A stretch of 64,000 nucleotides of DNA, from assembly GCA_949289295.1 (NCBI GenBank), contig CASENM010000041.1, forward strand, positions 96,556 through 160,555, written 5' to 3'. Every line of letters starts with the position of its first letter. Positions within the stretch are counted from its first letter, which is position 1. Under the pieces are notes generated by a model. That model did not search any database and had not been told where the DNA came from. It saw only the letters and a program-made list of their open reading frames with translations. This DNA is from an uncultured Bacteroides sp. Lineage in GTDB: Bacteria; Bacteroidota; Bacteroidia; Bacteroidales; Bacteroidaceae. This document shows positions 1 through 8,065 of the stretch, piece after piece. Position numbers and translations under genes: made by a program.

Positions 1-1269
1 CGCTCCGTATTTCCCGTCATACATCGGGGTCACGCCCGGCCATGCCTGTTGCAGGTAGGTCATGGAAGTGTTGCCCGGTTCCTTGAACTCTTTCGTGCCG
101 TAAGTCTGCGTACCGATGGTGATGATGTCCGCAATCTTGGTTTCTATGTTGGCACGGATGTTGAAACGTTCCATGGCTGTGTTGTCCAGCGTACCGGGGT
201 TGTTCTGGTAACCCATGGAAAGCAGATAAGTGGTGTTCTGGCTGCCGCCCGACACGCTCACTCCGTAACGCTGGTAGAAAGACGGCTGGAAGATATATTG
301 CGCCCAGTCGGTATTCGGATAGGCCAGCCAGTTGGGAATCTGCTGTCCGGTAACCGGATTGGTGTAGATGCCGTTCGGGTCGGCGTCGGCCGCGCGCCAT
401 TCGTCGATACTTTCATAACTGAAGTCAGGTGTGTTCGAGTTGGGCACCGCATTCTTCTTGGCGATGTTGTGCAGTTCCATGAAATCGGCCGTGCTCGACA
501 GGAACGACATGTCCGTCACCGGCTTTTCGGATGCGAACATGGCATTCAGTGTCACTCTCGGCTTTTCGTTGGCCTTACCTTTCTTGGTCGTGATCAGGAT
601 GACACCGTTGGCGGCACGCGCACCGTAGATGGCGGCTGAGCTGGCATCCTTCAACACGGAGATGCTCTCGATATCGTCCGAGTTCAGCGGACCCATATCG
701 GCTTCAACCCCGTCCACCAGAATCAGCGGACTGCTGTTGTTGAATGAGCCTTGTCCACGTACCTGGATATTGATGTTCTCGTCGCCCGGAGCACCGCTTC
801 CTTGAGTGACACGCACACCGGGTGCAGCGCCGGCCAAAGCCTGTCCTACGTTCATCACCGGACGGTTGGCAATCTTTTCGGCATCGATAGAGGCTACGGA
901 ACCGGTCAGGTTCACTTTCTTCTGCACACCGTAACCTACCACAACCACCTCGTCCAGAATTTCCGTATCTTCCTGCAAGGTAGTGACAAGTCCCTCCTTG
1001 GCTTTCACTTCCACCTTTTTATATCCCATATAGGTAATTTCCAGTGTGGTGCCCGGCGTGGTTTTCACCGTATAATTGCCGTCAAGGTCCGTAATACTTC
1101 CGTTTGTGGTCCCTTTCACCACTACATTCGCTCCGATAATCGGCTCACCCTGCATGTCTACCACTCTACCGGAGATGGAAGCAGCCTGTTGCGCAAGCAA
1201 CAAAGAAGGTATGCAGAATGCAAATAAAAATAAGATGCTGAGATGCATTCGGATTCTCATCTTCTTCAT
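1..1269 (-). CDS. SusC/RagA-family TonB-dependent outer-membrane receptor, N-terminal part (cut by window edge)
   Basis: About 423 codons are present and the frame stays open to the left edge, so the gene is truncated only by the window. The start at 1269 gives MKKMRIRM followed by a hydrophobic signal peptide ending near LLLAQQ. Next comes a carboxypeptidase-regulatory-like beta-sandwich (SGRVVDMQGEPIIGANVVVK, about residues 30-110), then a TonB box/plug region with DEVVVVGYGVQKK and VRGQGSFNNSSPLILVDGVE, both hallmarks of SusC proteins. The family imports oligosaccharides across the outer membrane together with a SusD lipoprotein, whose gene would lie beyond the left edge. The receptor is separated from the glycosidase genes by a 1.1-kb spacer and appears to have its own regulated promoter. 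Substrate cannot be read from the receptor itself. Confidence 0.95.
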   Translation of the reverse strand, partial: MKKMRIRMHLSILFLFAFCIPSLLLAQQAASISGRVVDMQGEPIIGANVVVKGTTNGSITDLDGNYTVKTTPGTTLEITYMGYKKVEVKAKEGLVTTLQEDTEILDEVVVVGYGVQKKVNLTGSVASIDAEKIANRPVMNVGQALAGAAPGVRVTQGSGAPGDENINIQVRGQGSFNNSSPLILVDGVEADMGPLNSDDIESISVLKDASSAAIYGARAANGVILITTKKGKANEKPRVTLNAMFASEKPVTDMSFLSSTADFMELHNIAKKNAVPNSNTPDFSYESIDEWRAADADPNGIYTNPVTGQQIPNWLAYPNTDWAQYIFQPSFYQRYGVSVSGGSQNTTYLLSMGYQNNPGTLDNTAMERFNIRANIETKIADIITIGTQTYGTKEFKEPGNTSMTYLQQAWPGVTPMYDGKYGA

Positions 1270-1500
1270 ACAAGTTGTTTTTACATGGTTTGTAATCTTT
1301 TTAAATTAAGTCGGTCATCCTTTCCGGACAACAGGTTCGTAAGAATGTTCCCGTGGAGAACATAATCATGAAAAGCGGAAGGAGTTCCCCGGATTCTCAT
1401 TTGGGGAAAACTGCGGTGTCTTGTAGTCTTCATTTTTTGTAAGGATTTTAAAGGTTCGTTTTTTAAACACCACAAAAATATTTCAATATACACGGTTGTT

Positions 1501-1540
1501 CTGGCAATTTTATCCGAACAATCTGGCAAAATTGTCCAAA
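1501..1540 (-). promoter_or_regulatory. candidate HTCS operator upstream of susC-like gene: two 18-bp motifs, 22-bp period
   Basis: On the plus strand CTGGCAATTTTATCCGAA starts at 1501 and CTGGCAAAATTGTCCAAA starts at 1523. The same two-motif arrangement with the same 22-bp spacing occurs at 7890-7929 upstream of the GH16 gene. A further partial match, CTGGCAAAA, begins at 1553. AraC-type output domains of hybrid two-component regulators bind direct repeats about two helical turns apart, and the locus encodes such a regulator. The operator role is inferred. Confidence 0.55.
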
Positions 1541-1908
1541 TCCGTTTTCCGGCTGGCAAAAAAGGGGAAGTCTTATGTGTCCTGGACTGAACATGGAGGG
1601 GCGGACACTTGTTTCAGCGAGAAAGTATCCGCACTCAAACCGCTTCTCCATGCTTCCGCGTCCCCACGTTCAACGGGAAACGCCAATTGTCATTTTGTGT
1701 GCATTAATTCCTTATCTGCTTTCTTCCTGCCTAGAATTAATCCGTACCGATGACAGGTACTTGCGGAATTTTTCTTCATCTGTACGGAATCCTTAACGGA
1801 TGCTAACGGCATACCCCCCTCAGAAGTACCTGCAGAGAGGGGGTAGATGGCAGACTCCTTGTCAGGAAAAAACGGAATTTTCCCTCGAAAAGTCCCGGGA
1901 TTTCAAGG

Positions 1909-1970
1909 AAAACGCCGAAACATTCTTGAACAAACGCCGAAACGTTTCAGGCAAAACGCTTCGGCGTTTG
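1909..1970. repeat. interspersed three-unit palindromic repeat, copy 1
   Basis: Three successive units of about 21 bp, AAAACGCCGAAACATTC, AAACGCCGAAACGTTTC and AAAACGCTTCGGCGTTTG, related to the palindrome AAACGCCGAAGCGTTT. Similar three-unit blocks occur at about 14819, 27346 and 37336, always between genes. Confidence 0.75.
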
Positions 1971-2154
1971 ATTCCGGGGAGAAAAACACCCTGATTCTCT
2001 TCCAGACGGACCGTTTTTCAGAATATTTCCGCCATAGCATATAGACAAAATAACAGACAGAATCATGACATAATAAAACACTTACCCTGCATACCTCGCC
2101 ATCCGAAGCTATACTTCACATATATCCTGCCAAAATGAATTCCGGTAAAAGCGC

Positions 2155-2208
2155 GAGAATCCATCATTCCCGGCAAGCCTTTCCCGAAGCCGGAAATGAT
2201 GGATTCTC
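2155..2208. repeat. 20-bp inverted repeat with one mismatch (hairpin)
   Basis: Arms 2155-2174 and 2189-2208 pair over 20 bp with a single mismatch around a 14-nt loop. No T-run follows on either strand, so it is not a simple intrinsic terminator. It could be an RNA-stabilising hairpin or a protein site. Confidence 0.6.
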
Positions 2209-2260
2209 ATGCATCGGGATTGTCATTTTGACAATCAGACAACTCCTGACATCCTTACAT

Positions 2261-2310
2261 AAAAAACAGATTCATGGGAGTCGCCGTCCGGCAAGCTCCA
2301 CATGAATCTG
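2261..2310 (-). terminator. intrinsic terminator of the GH16-GH89-GH95-like operon
   Basis: Arms CAGATTCATG (2267-2276) and CATGAATCTG (2301-2310), extended by GGAG/CTCC with a one-base bulge, form a hairpin. On the minus strand it is followed by a run of six T. It lies 47 bp after the stop of the GH95-like gene. Confidence 0.75.
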
Positions 2311-2356
2311 CACACTAAATTTAAATCAGTAATTATATATAGTAGATGCCCTTCCT

Positions 2357-4603
2357 TTATTCTTCGGCCAGCGGCCAGTCCATCTGTCTGGACAGCCCCT
2401 TGCCTTCTTTCACACCATAGAAATTCCATTCTCCCGTGTCGGGCAGGCAATACGTGTTGTCTGTCGCAGTACGGACATTTTCCGCCAGCACCACATCGGT
2501 CCCCCGGGGAATCTCCAGCCGGTAATAACCGTTGCCCTCCGCCGTGACTTTCACCTTGCCCTCCTGCAGCTGGCAGACCTCCTTCCAGCCCGGCAGATAT
2601 ATCCGGCAGGGCCGTCCGGCATCGCTATGTATGCGCACCCACTCCGTTTTGCCACCTTTCCGGGAAGCGGAGACCACAAATCCCCCTTCAGCGCGCAACG
2701 CACGGAAAGAGCAGTCCTTCCAATTCTGCGGCACGGCCGGGAACACGCGCAAGGTCTCACCCCAGCCTTGCAGAAGGAACTCGGTGACGGCGGTAGCCGC
2801 ACTGAGCGGAGTCTCTATCACGGGATTCTTGCCGCCGCTTTCCACATACATCGTATTGGGAAGCAGGATGGCCAGTCCGATGGGCTTGTTAAGGAAATGA
2901 TGCAGTTGGGCATACGCCTTGTCGCCGTTGCCTTGATAGGCATACAGGGAGGCGGCTCCGGTATAGGAATATCCGGCCAACGCGTTGCCGTGGTCGATGC
3001 CCAACCAATGGTCGATGGACTTTTCAAGCACAGCGCTCACTTCCGGACGGGTCGTGTCCTGCAACCTTAACGGATAGAACGAGAGCAGGTGCGAATAATG
3101 ACGGTGAGATTTCGCCAAAGGCTTGTCCGAACCGATCATATATCCGTTCTCGTCCACCGGAGCCGGATGGAGCTTTTCAAGGATGTGCTTCCATTCATCA
3201 TACTTCGCCGGTCTGTGTCCGGTGCGGTCTCCCAGCCCCGTCATGGTCTGGAGCAGCCATCGGAGCGCGGCCAGATTGTAGTTGCTGTTGTCGTAGGTCT
3301 TGAAGCCCTCGTATTCGGGCGACTCGGTATCCAGCAGATTGATTACGTTGTCTTTTTCCTGCAGATGTGGCAGATACATGGCATAGATGGCCTCCGCCTT
3401 GGGCATGAACTTTTCCTGAATCTCCTGCCAGGAAAATCCGGCATAGCGCATGTAGGAATAATAGGTGTGGAGTGCCCAGGCGGAATCGCCCACCTTCGCG
3501 GCACCGCGCGACCGGATAATGTCCACAAACAGCGTGTCCAACAGGTTCTGGTAGTTCACGCCCTGCTCCAGACGATTGGTGGCGTGGGTGGACATATAGG
3601 TCAGCTGCACGTTCAGGTTCCACCAGATTCCGGGCCACTGGCTGGTCTTGTAGAATGTGCCGAACGTATCCATCACCGGCCCTTGCGGATGCGAGCAAGT
3701 GGCCAGCTTGTAAAGCTGCAGATGGTAGAAGTTCTCCATTTTCTTGTCAGGAATGCAGACCGTTCCCGTTTCATAATAGGCATGCCACCAGTCGCGTGTC
3801 TCTTCCCTGAGCGCGTCAGCGCCTTTGCGTACAGCCGCCTCCACTTCGGCCCTGGCCTTGGGCAACGAAAGGCCGGAAGCGGGCACCTCGTTCATGGTGG
3901 AAAGATACAAGACCGACCGGCGTTTGCCGCACGTTTCTTTCCAGTATGTGGCATAATCACCTCCGGCCAGCAGCGGATGCACGCTCCAGCCTTCATGTTC
4001 CCGGGCCACACATTGAGGGGCAGGGTTGTCCACGTAGTTCATTTCCTCCTTCAGATTGGGGAACACGATGATACGGGGGGAGCGGGGACTTCCGGGAAGT
4101 TGCTTCCACGAACAGGGGACCCTGCTTTCCACTTCCACCACGTTCAGTTCACGGCCGTATGGAGTGAACGCACGGAAAGCGATGTCGCCCGCATCGGTGT
4201 GCAGCACACCGGTCAGCTCGGCATCGTAAATATCAAGCTCCATCGTTCCGGACTGGATGCGGGCCTGCGGAAACAGCTTCATCTTCCCGATGTCCATCCG
4301 GCAGAAGTCGGTCAGGACAGATGCGCCCATCACTCCCATGGAGGTCTTCCGGTGGGGTGCCATCCGGTGGTCCGTCACATCCGGACGGCTCAGCCAGAAC
4401 GTCAGCGAATTGTCCGTAGAGTCCACATAGACCATCATTCCGATACGTCCGTTACCCAAAAACGCCCCTTCGTTCCATTGCATGGGCAACTGTTCCCATT
4501 TCATGGACTGGGTAGCCATATATTTTTCCAGACTTTCTGTCTCCTTCGCACCGAGATTTCCGGCCGAGACAAGAAATGCAAGCAGCAATAAAAGTTGTTT
4601 CAT
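2357..4603 (-). CDS. secreted glycoside hydrolase, GH95-like (alpha/alpha)6-barrel protein
   Basis: 748 residues with a signal peptide (MKQLLLLLAFLVSAGNLGAK). Near residue 45 the motif NEGAFLGNGRIGMMVY matches the N-terminal beta-sandwich signature of GH95-type enzymes. Toward the C-terminus, VTEFLLQGWGETLRVFPAVP and a following RAEGGFVV segment match the end of the GH95 catalytic barrel and its C-terminal beta domain. GH95 enzymes are alpha-L-fucosidases or galactosidases, but this protein is divergent, so specificity is open. The frame extends upstream to an ATG at 4648 that would overlap the GH89 stop as ATGA. I chose 4603 because it puts the signal peptide at the N-terminus. It is the last gene of the operon and is followed by a terminator. 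Confidence 0.75.
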   Translation of the reverse strand: MKQLLLLLAFLVSAGNLGAKETESLEKYMATQSMKWEQLPMQWNEGAFLGNGRIGMMVYVDSTDNSLTFWLSRPDVTDHRMAPHRKTSMGVMGASVLTDFCRMDIGKMKLFPQARIQSGTMELDIYDAELTGVLHTDAGDIAFRAFTPYGRELNVVEVESRVPCSWKQLPGSPRSPRIIVFPNLKEEMNYVDNPAPQCVAREHEGWSVHPLLAGGDYATYWKETCGKRRSVLYLSTMNEVPASGLSLPKARAEVEAAVRKGADALREETRDWWHAYYETGTVCIPDKKMENFYHLQLYKLATCSHPQGPVMDTFGTFYKTSQWPGIWWNLNVQLTYMSTHATNRLEQGVNYQNLLDTLFVDIIRSRGAAKVGDSAWALHTYYSYMRYAGFSWQEIQEKFMPKAEAIYAMYLPHLQEKDNVINLLDTESPEYEGFKTYDNSNYNLAALRWLLQTMTGLGDRTGHRPAKYDEWKHILEKLHPAPVDENGYMIGSDKPLAKSHRHYSHLLSFYPLRLQDTTRPEVSAVLEKSIDHWLGIDHGNALAGYSYTGAASLYAYQGNGDKAYAQLHHFLNKPIGLAILLPNTMYVESGGKNPVIETPLSAATAVTEFLLQGWGETLRVFPAVPQNWKDCSFRALRAEGGFVVSASRKGGKTEWVRIHSDAGRPCRIYLPGWKEVCQLQEGKVKVTAEGNGYYRLEIPRGTDVVLAENVRTATDNTYCLPDTGEWNFYGVKEGKGLSRQMDWPLAEE

Positions 4604-4644
4604 GTCATATACATATTTATAGGATAAACACAGAGACTGCTTTC

Positions 4645-6915
4645 TCATTCTCCCAGATTCTCAAAAATGTTTCCTTCCTTGATTTCGTCCGCACGGACTC
4701 CCTCACCGTAATATTCGGCGGCAAGCGCACGGTATTTGCGGTACAGCCGCTTGGCCGTCTCTACCTCATCTCCTTCCGAGACAGGGTTGCGCGCCTTGCC
4801 GTACGTGTCCACATACCGGAGTTCCCAGTCACCCAGACTGTCATAGAAAGCATTGGCACGGAAAGCCTCGCGCCCGTGGGTCATCGGCAATCCTTCTTCC
4901 TTGTATTCCACACCTTTGTCCAGGCAATCCTGAAGCATGGCATAGAACTTCTCCCACCGTTTCAGATAATAGCCGTCAATCAGCCCGGCCCATTCGCGCC
5001 AGGAATAATCGAATATCAGCGGGTCTCCGTCCGCTCCCCATACAGTGACCAGCGAAGTGGCGTCCTTCTCAAACAGATTCTTTTCCTGTTCGTTGTCTCC
5101 CCAGCTGCGCGCCTGCGTGAGCCATCGGTCGAAGTTGAATTCCGTACGTGTGCGCAACAGTTTGTCCGCGTCACGCAACATATCGAGGAAACGCTGGCTG
5201 TGGAGCCGGAACGCCTCCTTGTCTTTGGCCCGGAACGCCTCGGCCGCCTTCTTGTGGATAGCCTGTCCGAGATTCGACATGAGCTGACGCTGGATGTCCG
5301 TCACATCAAAACGGTAACCTTCCGAGGCTTCCAGCACCTCCGCGTCTTCAAGCAGCAGTCCCTCGGCTTCCACCAGCAACTGCGGCGGATAGGGGATGCC
5401 CAGTCCGGCATTCGGTCCCGACTTCTTGACATCCAAGGCCGGGCGCGCGGCAATGATGGAACTGCGTTCCGTGCCGTTGGTTCCGGGCCGGTACGGTCCT
5501 TCGAGCAGAAGTTCCCATGCCCGGCATGCCTTTTCCGACGAATGCCCGTAACGGCGTTCCGTATATTGGCACAGCCATCCGGCGATGTCTACAGAATCAT
5601 CATGCAGCGGCATCTCGAACGCAAGGTCGTAATAGACCGGGTTCTGCTCGATACCTTCCATGAAAAGTCCCGAGCCGCATACGTTCGGACTTGTCTCTTT
5701 TGCTTTCCGGTATTGGTTGGAAGCCAGCAGACGGAGGTCACCGTGCAGATTGATGCGCGAACCGAAGTTGTGCAGGTTTCCCGCCACGAAAGGATATCCC
5801 CAGAATCCGTCCGTCCCCTGATATTTAGCCCCGTTCAAATCCAGAATCAACAGATTCTCCTGCGGAACGGCCTTTACAATCGGTTCCCGGATGCTCCATG
5901 CCTGCATGACCCACACCGATCCCGGATGGAAATCCTCAAACAGCCGGTGGATGGAGTTTCCTACCGCACCCAGATACTCAGGAGTATCGACAGGCGGCTG
6001 GCTTTCATGGAAAGGGTCGGCGGCATAGAATCCGTGGGCACCGTACAGTTTCTTTTCCTCTTCCAGAAAATCGCGCCCGATGACCGCAAACAGCGGGTCG
6101 GTCGGATCCAGCTGTGCGGCTCCCTTGAATCCGCACCATGAGTTCTGATATTTTATCTGTGCGTCCGGATATTTCTCTTTCAGCTCACGGGGCACATATC
6201 CCGAAAATCCCTGCTGGATGGGGTGCATGCCCAATTCCAGCTGACGTGCGATGATCCGTCTGCCCAACGTGATATGCTTGTCTATCCACGACTTGGGAAG
6301 AGGACCGCCATAACTCTGCAGGTTCTGCATCCATTGCCAGGCCGAATGTCCCGGACCGGCCAGAAAGCGGCGTGCCTCCTCATCGGTGAACTTGTGTTTC
6401 AGCAGGGTGTTGTACCACACGGCCTCCAGACCGACTACGGAAAGAGGCATGTTGATGGAATTCATGGCCATATAGTCGATTTCGCGCTGCCAGCGTTCCC
6501 AATCCCACCAGGCGGCGGAATAGCTGACCGTACAATAGTTCATATACACACGGTATTTCCCCTGAATCGTATTCTTGACAGGCGAGGGCATGGGTAGCCG
6601 TTCCGGCAGATCCAGCTGGTCGCCCAGCCAGGACACATGCGCATGGCATGTATATTTCAGATAATGGTTGAACGCCGTAGCTATCGAGACGGCATTGTTT
6701 CCCTTCAGGACGACTTTCCCGTCGCCGGGCATGATTTCGTAGGCATCTTTCCCGTCCACCTGGCCGATGAGTTCCAGCTCAAACTGCGTCTCATATCCCG
6801 GAGTGACACGGGCTATCAGGTCATAAGCGGCCCGTAACTGACTGTCCTCTTTTCCACTGACTCCGGCAGGGAGAAAAAGACAGAAAACGAATAATAAAAA
6901 TTGATAGGGTTTCAT
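4645..6915 (-). CDS. alpha-N-acetylglucosaminidase, GH89 (NAGLU-like)
   Basis: 756 residues, full length for bacterial GH89. A signal peptide (to about VSGKED) is followed by the N-terminal NAGLU domain, the TIM barrel beginning near KYRVYMNYCTVSYSAAWWDW, and an all-helical C-terminal domain. YAADPFHESQPP contains the expected acid/base Glu (compare NEMQPP in human NAGLU), and GLFMEGIEQNPVYYDL carries the expected nucleophile Glu. The family removes terminal alpha-linked GlcNAc, for example from gastric-type mucin O-glycans or heparan fragments. The enzyme is predicted periplasmic or surface-exposed. It lies 23 bp downstream of the GH16 gene and abuts the GH95-like gene, so the three are probably co-transcribed. 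Confidence 0.95.
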   Translation of the reverse strand: MKPYQFLLFVFCLFLPAGVSGKEDSQLRAAYDLIARVTPGYETQFELELIGQVDGKDAYEIMPGDGKVVLKGNNAVSIATAFNHYLKYTCHAHVSWLGDQLDLPERLPMPSPVKNTIQGKYRVYMNYCTVSYSAAWWDWERWQREIDYMAMNSINMPLSVVGLEAVWYNTLLKHKFTDEEARRFLAGPGHSAWQWMQNLQSYGGPLPKSWIDKHITLGRRIIARQLELGMHPIQQGFSGYVPRELKEKYPDAQIKYQNSWCGFKGAAQLDPTDPLFAVIGRDFLEEEKKLYGAHGFYAADPFHESQPPVDTPEYLGAVGNSIHRLFEDFHPGSVWVMQAWSIREPIVKAVPQENLLILDLNGAKYQGTDGFWGYPFVAGNLHNFGSRINLHGDLRLLASNQYRKAKETSPNVCGSGLFMEGIEQNPVYYDLAFEMPLHDDSVDIAGWLCQYTERRYGHSSEKACRAWELLLEGPYRPGTNGTERSSIIAARPALDVKKSGPNAGLGIPYPPQLLVEAEGLLLEDAEVLEASEGYRFDVTDIQRQLMSNLGQAIHKKAAEAFRAKDKEAFRLHSQRFLDMLRDADKLLRTRTEFNFDRWLTQARSWGDNEQEKNLFEKDATSLVTVWGADGDPLIFDYSWREWAGLIDGYYLKRWEKFYAMLQDCLDKGVEYKEEGLPMTHGREAFRANAFYDSLGDWELRYVDTYGKARNPVSEGDEVETAKRLYRKYRALAAEYYGEGVRADEIKEGNIFENLGE

Positions 6916-6938
6916 GATAATGATGTTAGGGTTTCATT

Positions 6939-7796
6939 TTATCTGCTTTTTGTCCATACTCTCACATAGTCGAAACAGGCTTGTGTAAGACTGCTGTCCG
7001 CAGGCTGGGAGACGAAATCCCCTTCACCGCTGAATGTAGCCACCGTCGAGAGATACAGATACTCGTCTATTTCCTTGCGGGGGACCCATATACCATCAAA
7101 TTCGGCTTTCAGTTCCCCGTCCAGAAAAATCCTGATTCCGTCATCGTCCCACCACATGCCCCATATATGATAGCCCTCGTGTATCCCGGGAGCGGCATAC
7201 CGGAAATTCTTTTCCTGATGGGCCTCTTCGTAACCGTCGATGTGTATGGTCGTGATGATTGTGTCCGATGTGTACGCCGATTCAAATATGTCAATCTCGG
7301 CACCGTCGTTTCCGGTTCCGTCTATGCTTCTCATCGTCGGACTTTGCAGCCAGAATGCGGTAAGGGCCGACATGCGGATATCCGCCAGCCTGATGCGCGC
7401 TTCCGCATAGCCATGGTGCATGTAATATTTCCCGTTTGAATAGACCGAACCGCAATACATCGTGTCTTTCCCTACTTTCCTCACGTCCAGAAAGAGGTTG
7501 CCGTCTCTTTCTTCCACTGCCTCCGGCTTGAAGAACCACCGTTCGATTCCCAGTTCCGGACGGGACCCCCTGTACTCATCCTTTACGACCCATTTTGTAG
7601 TGTCTATTCTGCCGTCATTGAATTCATCGCTGAACTCCAGTTTCCAGCCGGAACCGACAAATTTGTTACAAGGTTGCGTATCGGCAGGTGTGGACCTGTC
7701 AATCCATCTGCCGGAAGAATCCATCTTCCCGCATACGGAGAACGTGACAGCCGCAATGCCAGCGCAGATAACCAAAGAAAATGCGATGCCTTTCAT
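6939..7796 (-). CDS. glycoside hydrolase family 16 enzyme
   Basis: 285 residues. A hydrophobic leader (MKGIAFSLVICAGIAAVTFSVCG) may be a signal peptide or, with Cys22, a weak lipobox. The core carries WKLEFSDEFNDGRIDTTKW at the start of the jelly roll and the catalytic signature GAEIDIFES (pattern ExDxxE, nucleophile and acid/base Glu) near residue 170. GH16 enzymes are endo-acting on beta-glucans, galactans or poly-LacNAc type O-glycans; sequence alone does not settle which. It is the first gene of the glycosidase operon and has a candidate regulator operator about 95 bp upstream. An endo-enzyme placed with GH89 would fit host O-glycan attack, which is inference. Confidence 0.9.
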   Translation of the reverse strand: MKGIAFSLVICAGIAAVTFSVCGKMDSSGRWIDRSTPADTQPCNKFVGSGWKLEFSDEFNDGRIDTTKWVVKDEYRGSRPELGIERWFFKPEAVEERDGNLFLDVRKVGKDTMYCGSVYSNGKYYMHHGYAEARIRLADIRMSALTAFWLQSPTMRSIDGTGNDGAEIDIFESAYTSDTIITTIHIDGYEEAHQEKNFRYAAPGIHEGYHIWGMWWDDDGIRIFLDGELKAEFDGIWVPRKEIDEYLYLSTVATFSGEGDFVSQPADSSLTQACFDYVRVWTKSR

Positions 7797-7889
7797 ACTA
7801 TGATTCCTTTTCCATTTTAACGTTTCCCGACTCCGGATTCCGTACTTCGGAGGAGTCTACGCAAATGTCAGGCTTTACGGCAAACAAAT

Positions 7890-7929
7890 ACAGCAAAATT
7901 TTCCGAATATACCGGTAAAATCGTCCATG
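7890..7929 (-). promoter_or_regulatory. candidate HTCS operator upstream of the GH16 operon
   Basis: ACAGCAAAATTTTCCGAA begins at 7890 and CCGGTAAAATCGTCCATG at 7912. The 22-bp spacing and the order of motif variants (the one ending TCCGAA nearer the gene, the one with GTCCA farther) match the pair at 1501-1540 upstream of the susC-like gene. The operator role for the adjacent hybrid two-component regulator is inferred. Confidence 0.55.
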
Positions 7930-7987
7930 AGGCGCTGTATCCCGGAAACAAGCGGTACTCTCAGGGGTGAAAGAGTGTCATGACTGA

Positions 7988-8056
7988 GAAATAAAAAACA
8001 CAAAGACAGAGAGAGCATATTTGCGAATCAGATAAAATAACTCTGTGTCTTTGTGT
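7988..8056 (-). terminator. intrinsic terminator after the hybrid two-component gene
   Basis: ACACAAAGACAGAG (7998-8011) pairs imperfectly with CTCTGTGTCTTTGTGT (8041-8056). On the minus strand the hairpin is followed by a T-run, just after the stop at 8066. Confidence 0.65.
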
Positions 8057-8065
8057 CTCTGCGTT

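Larger units (their letters stand above)
1270..2356. other. 1.1-kb intergenic region upstream of the susC-like gene
   Basis: No convincing gene is present. It holds, from the susC side: a long leader, a candidate regulator operator (1501-1540), a three-unit interspersed repeat (1909-1970), a near-perfect 20-bp inverted repeat (2155-2208) and the terminator of the upstream glycosidase operon (2261-2310). Short open frames here lack family resemblance and overlap these elements. Confidence 0.6.

Noticed and set aside
3089-6141. Long plus-strand open frames (500 and 521 codons) opposite the GH95-like and GH89 genes
   Set aside because: They mirror real genes in GC-rich codons, have His/Arg/Gln-rich composition and no domain resemblance.
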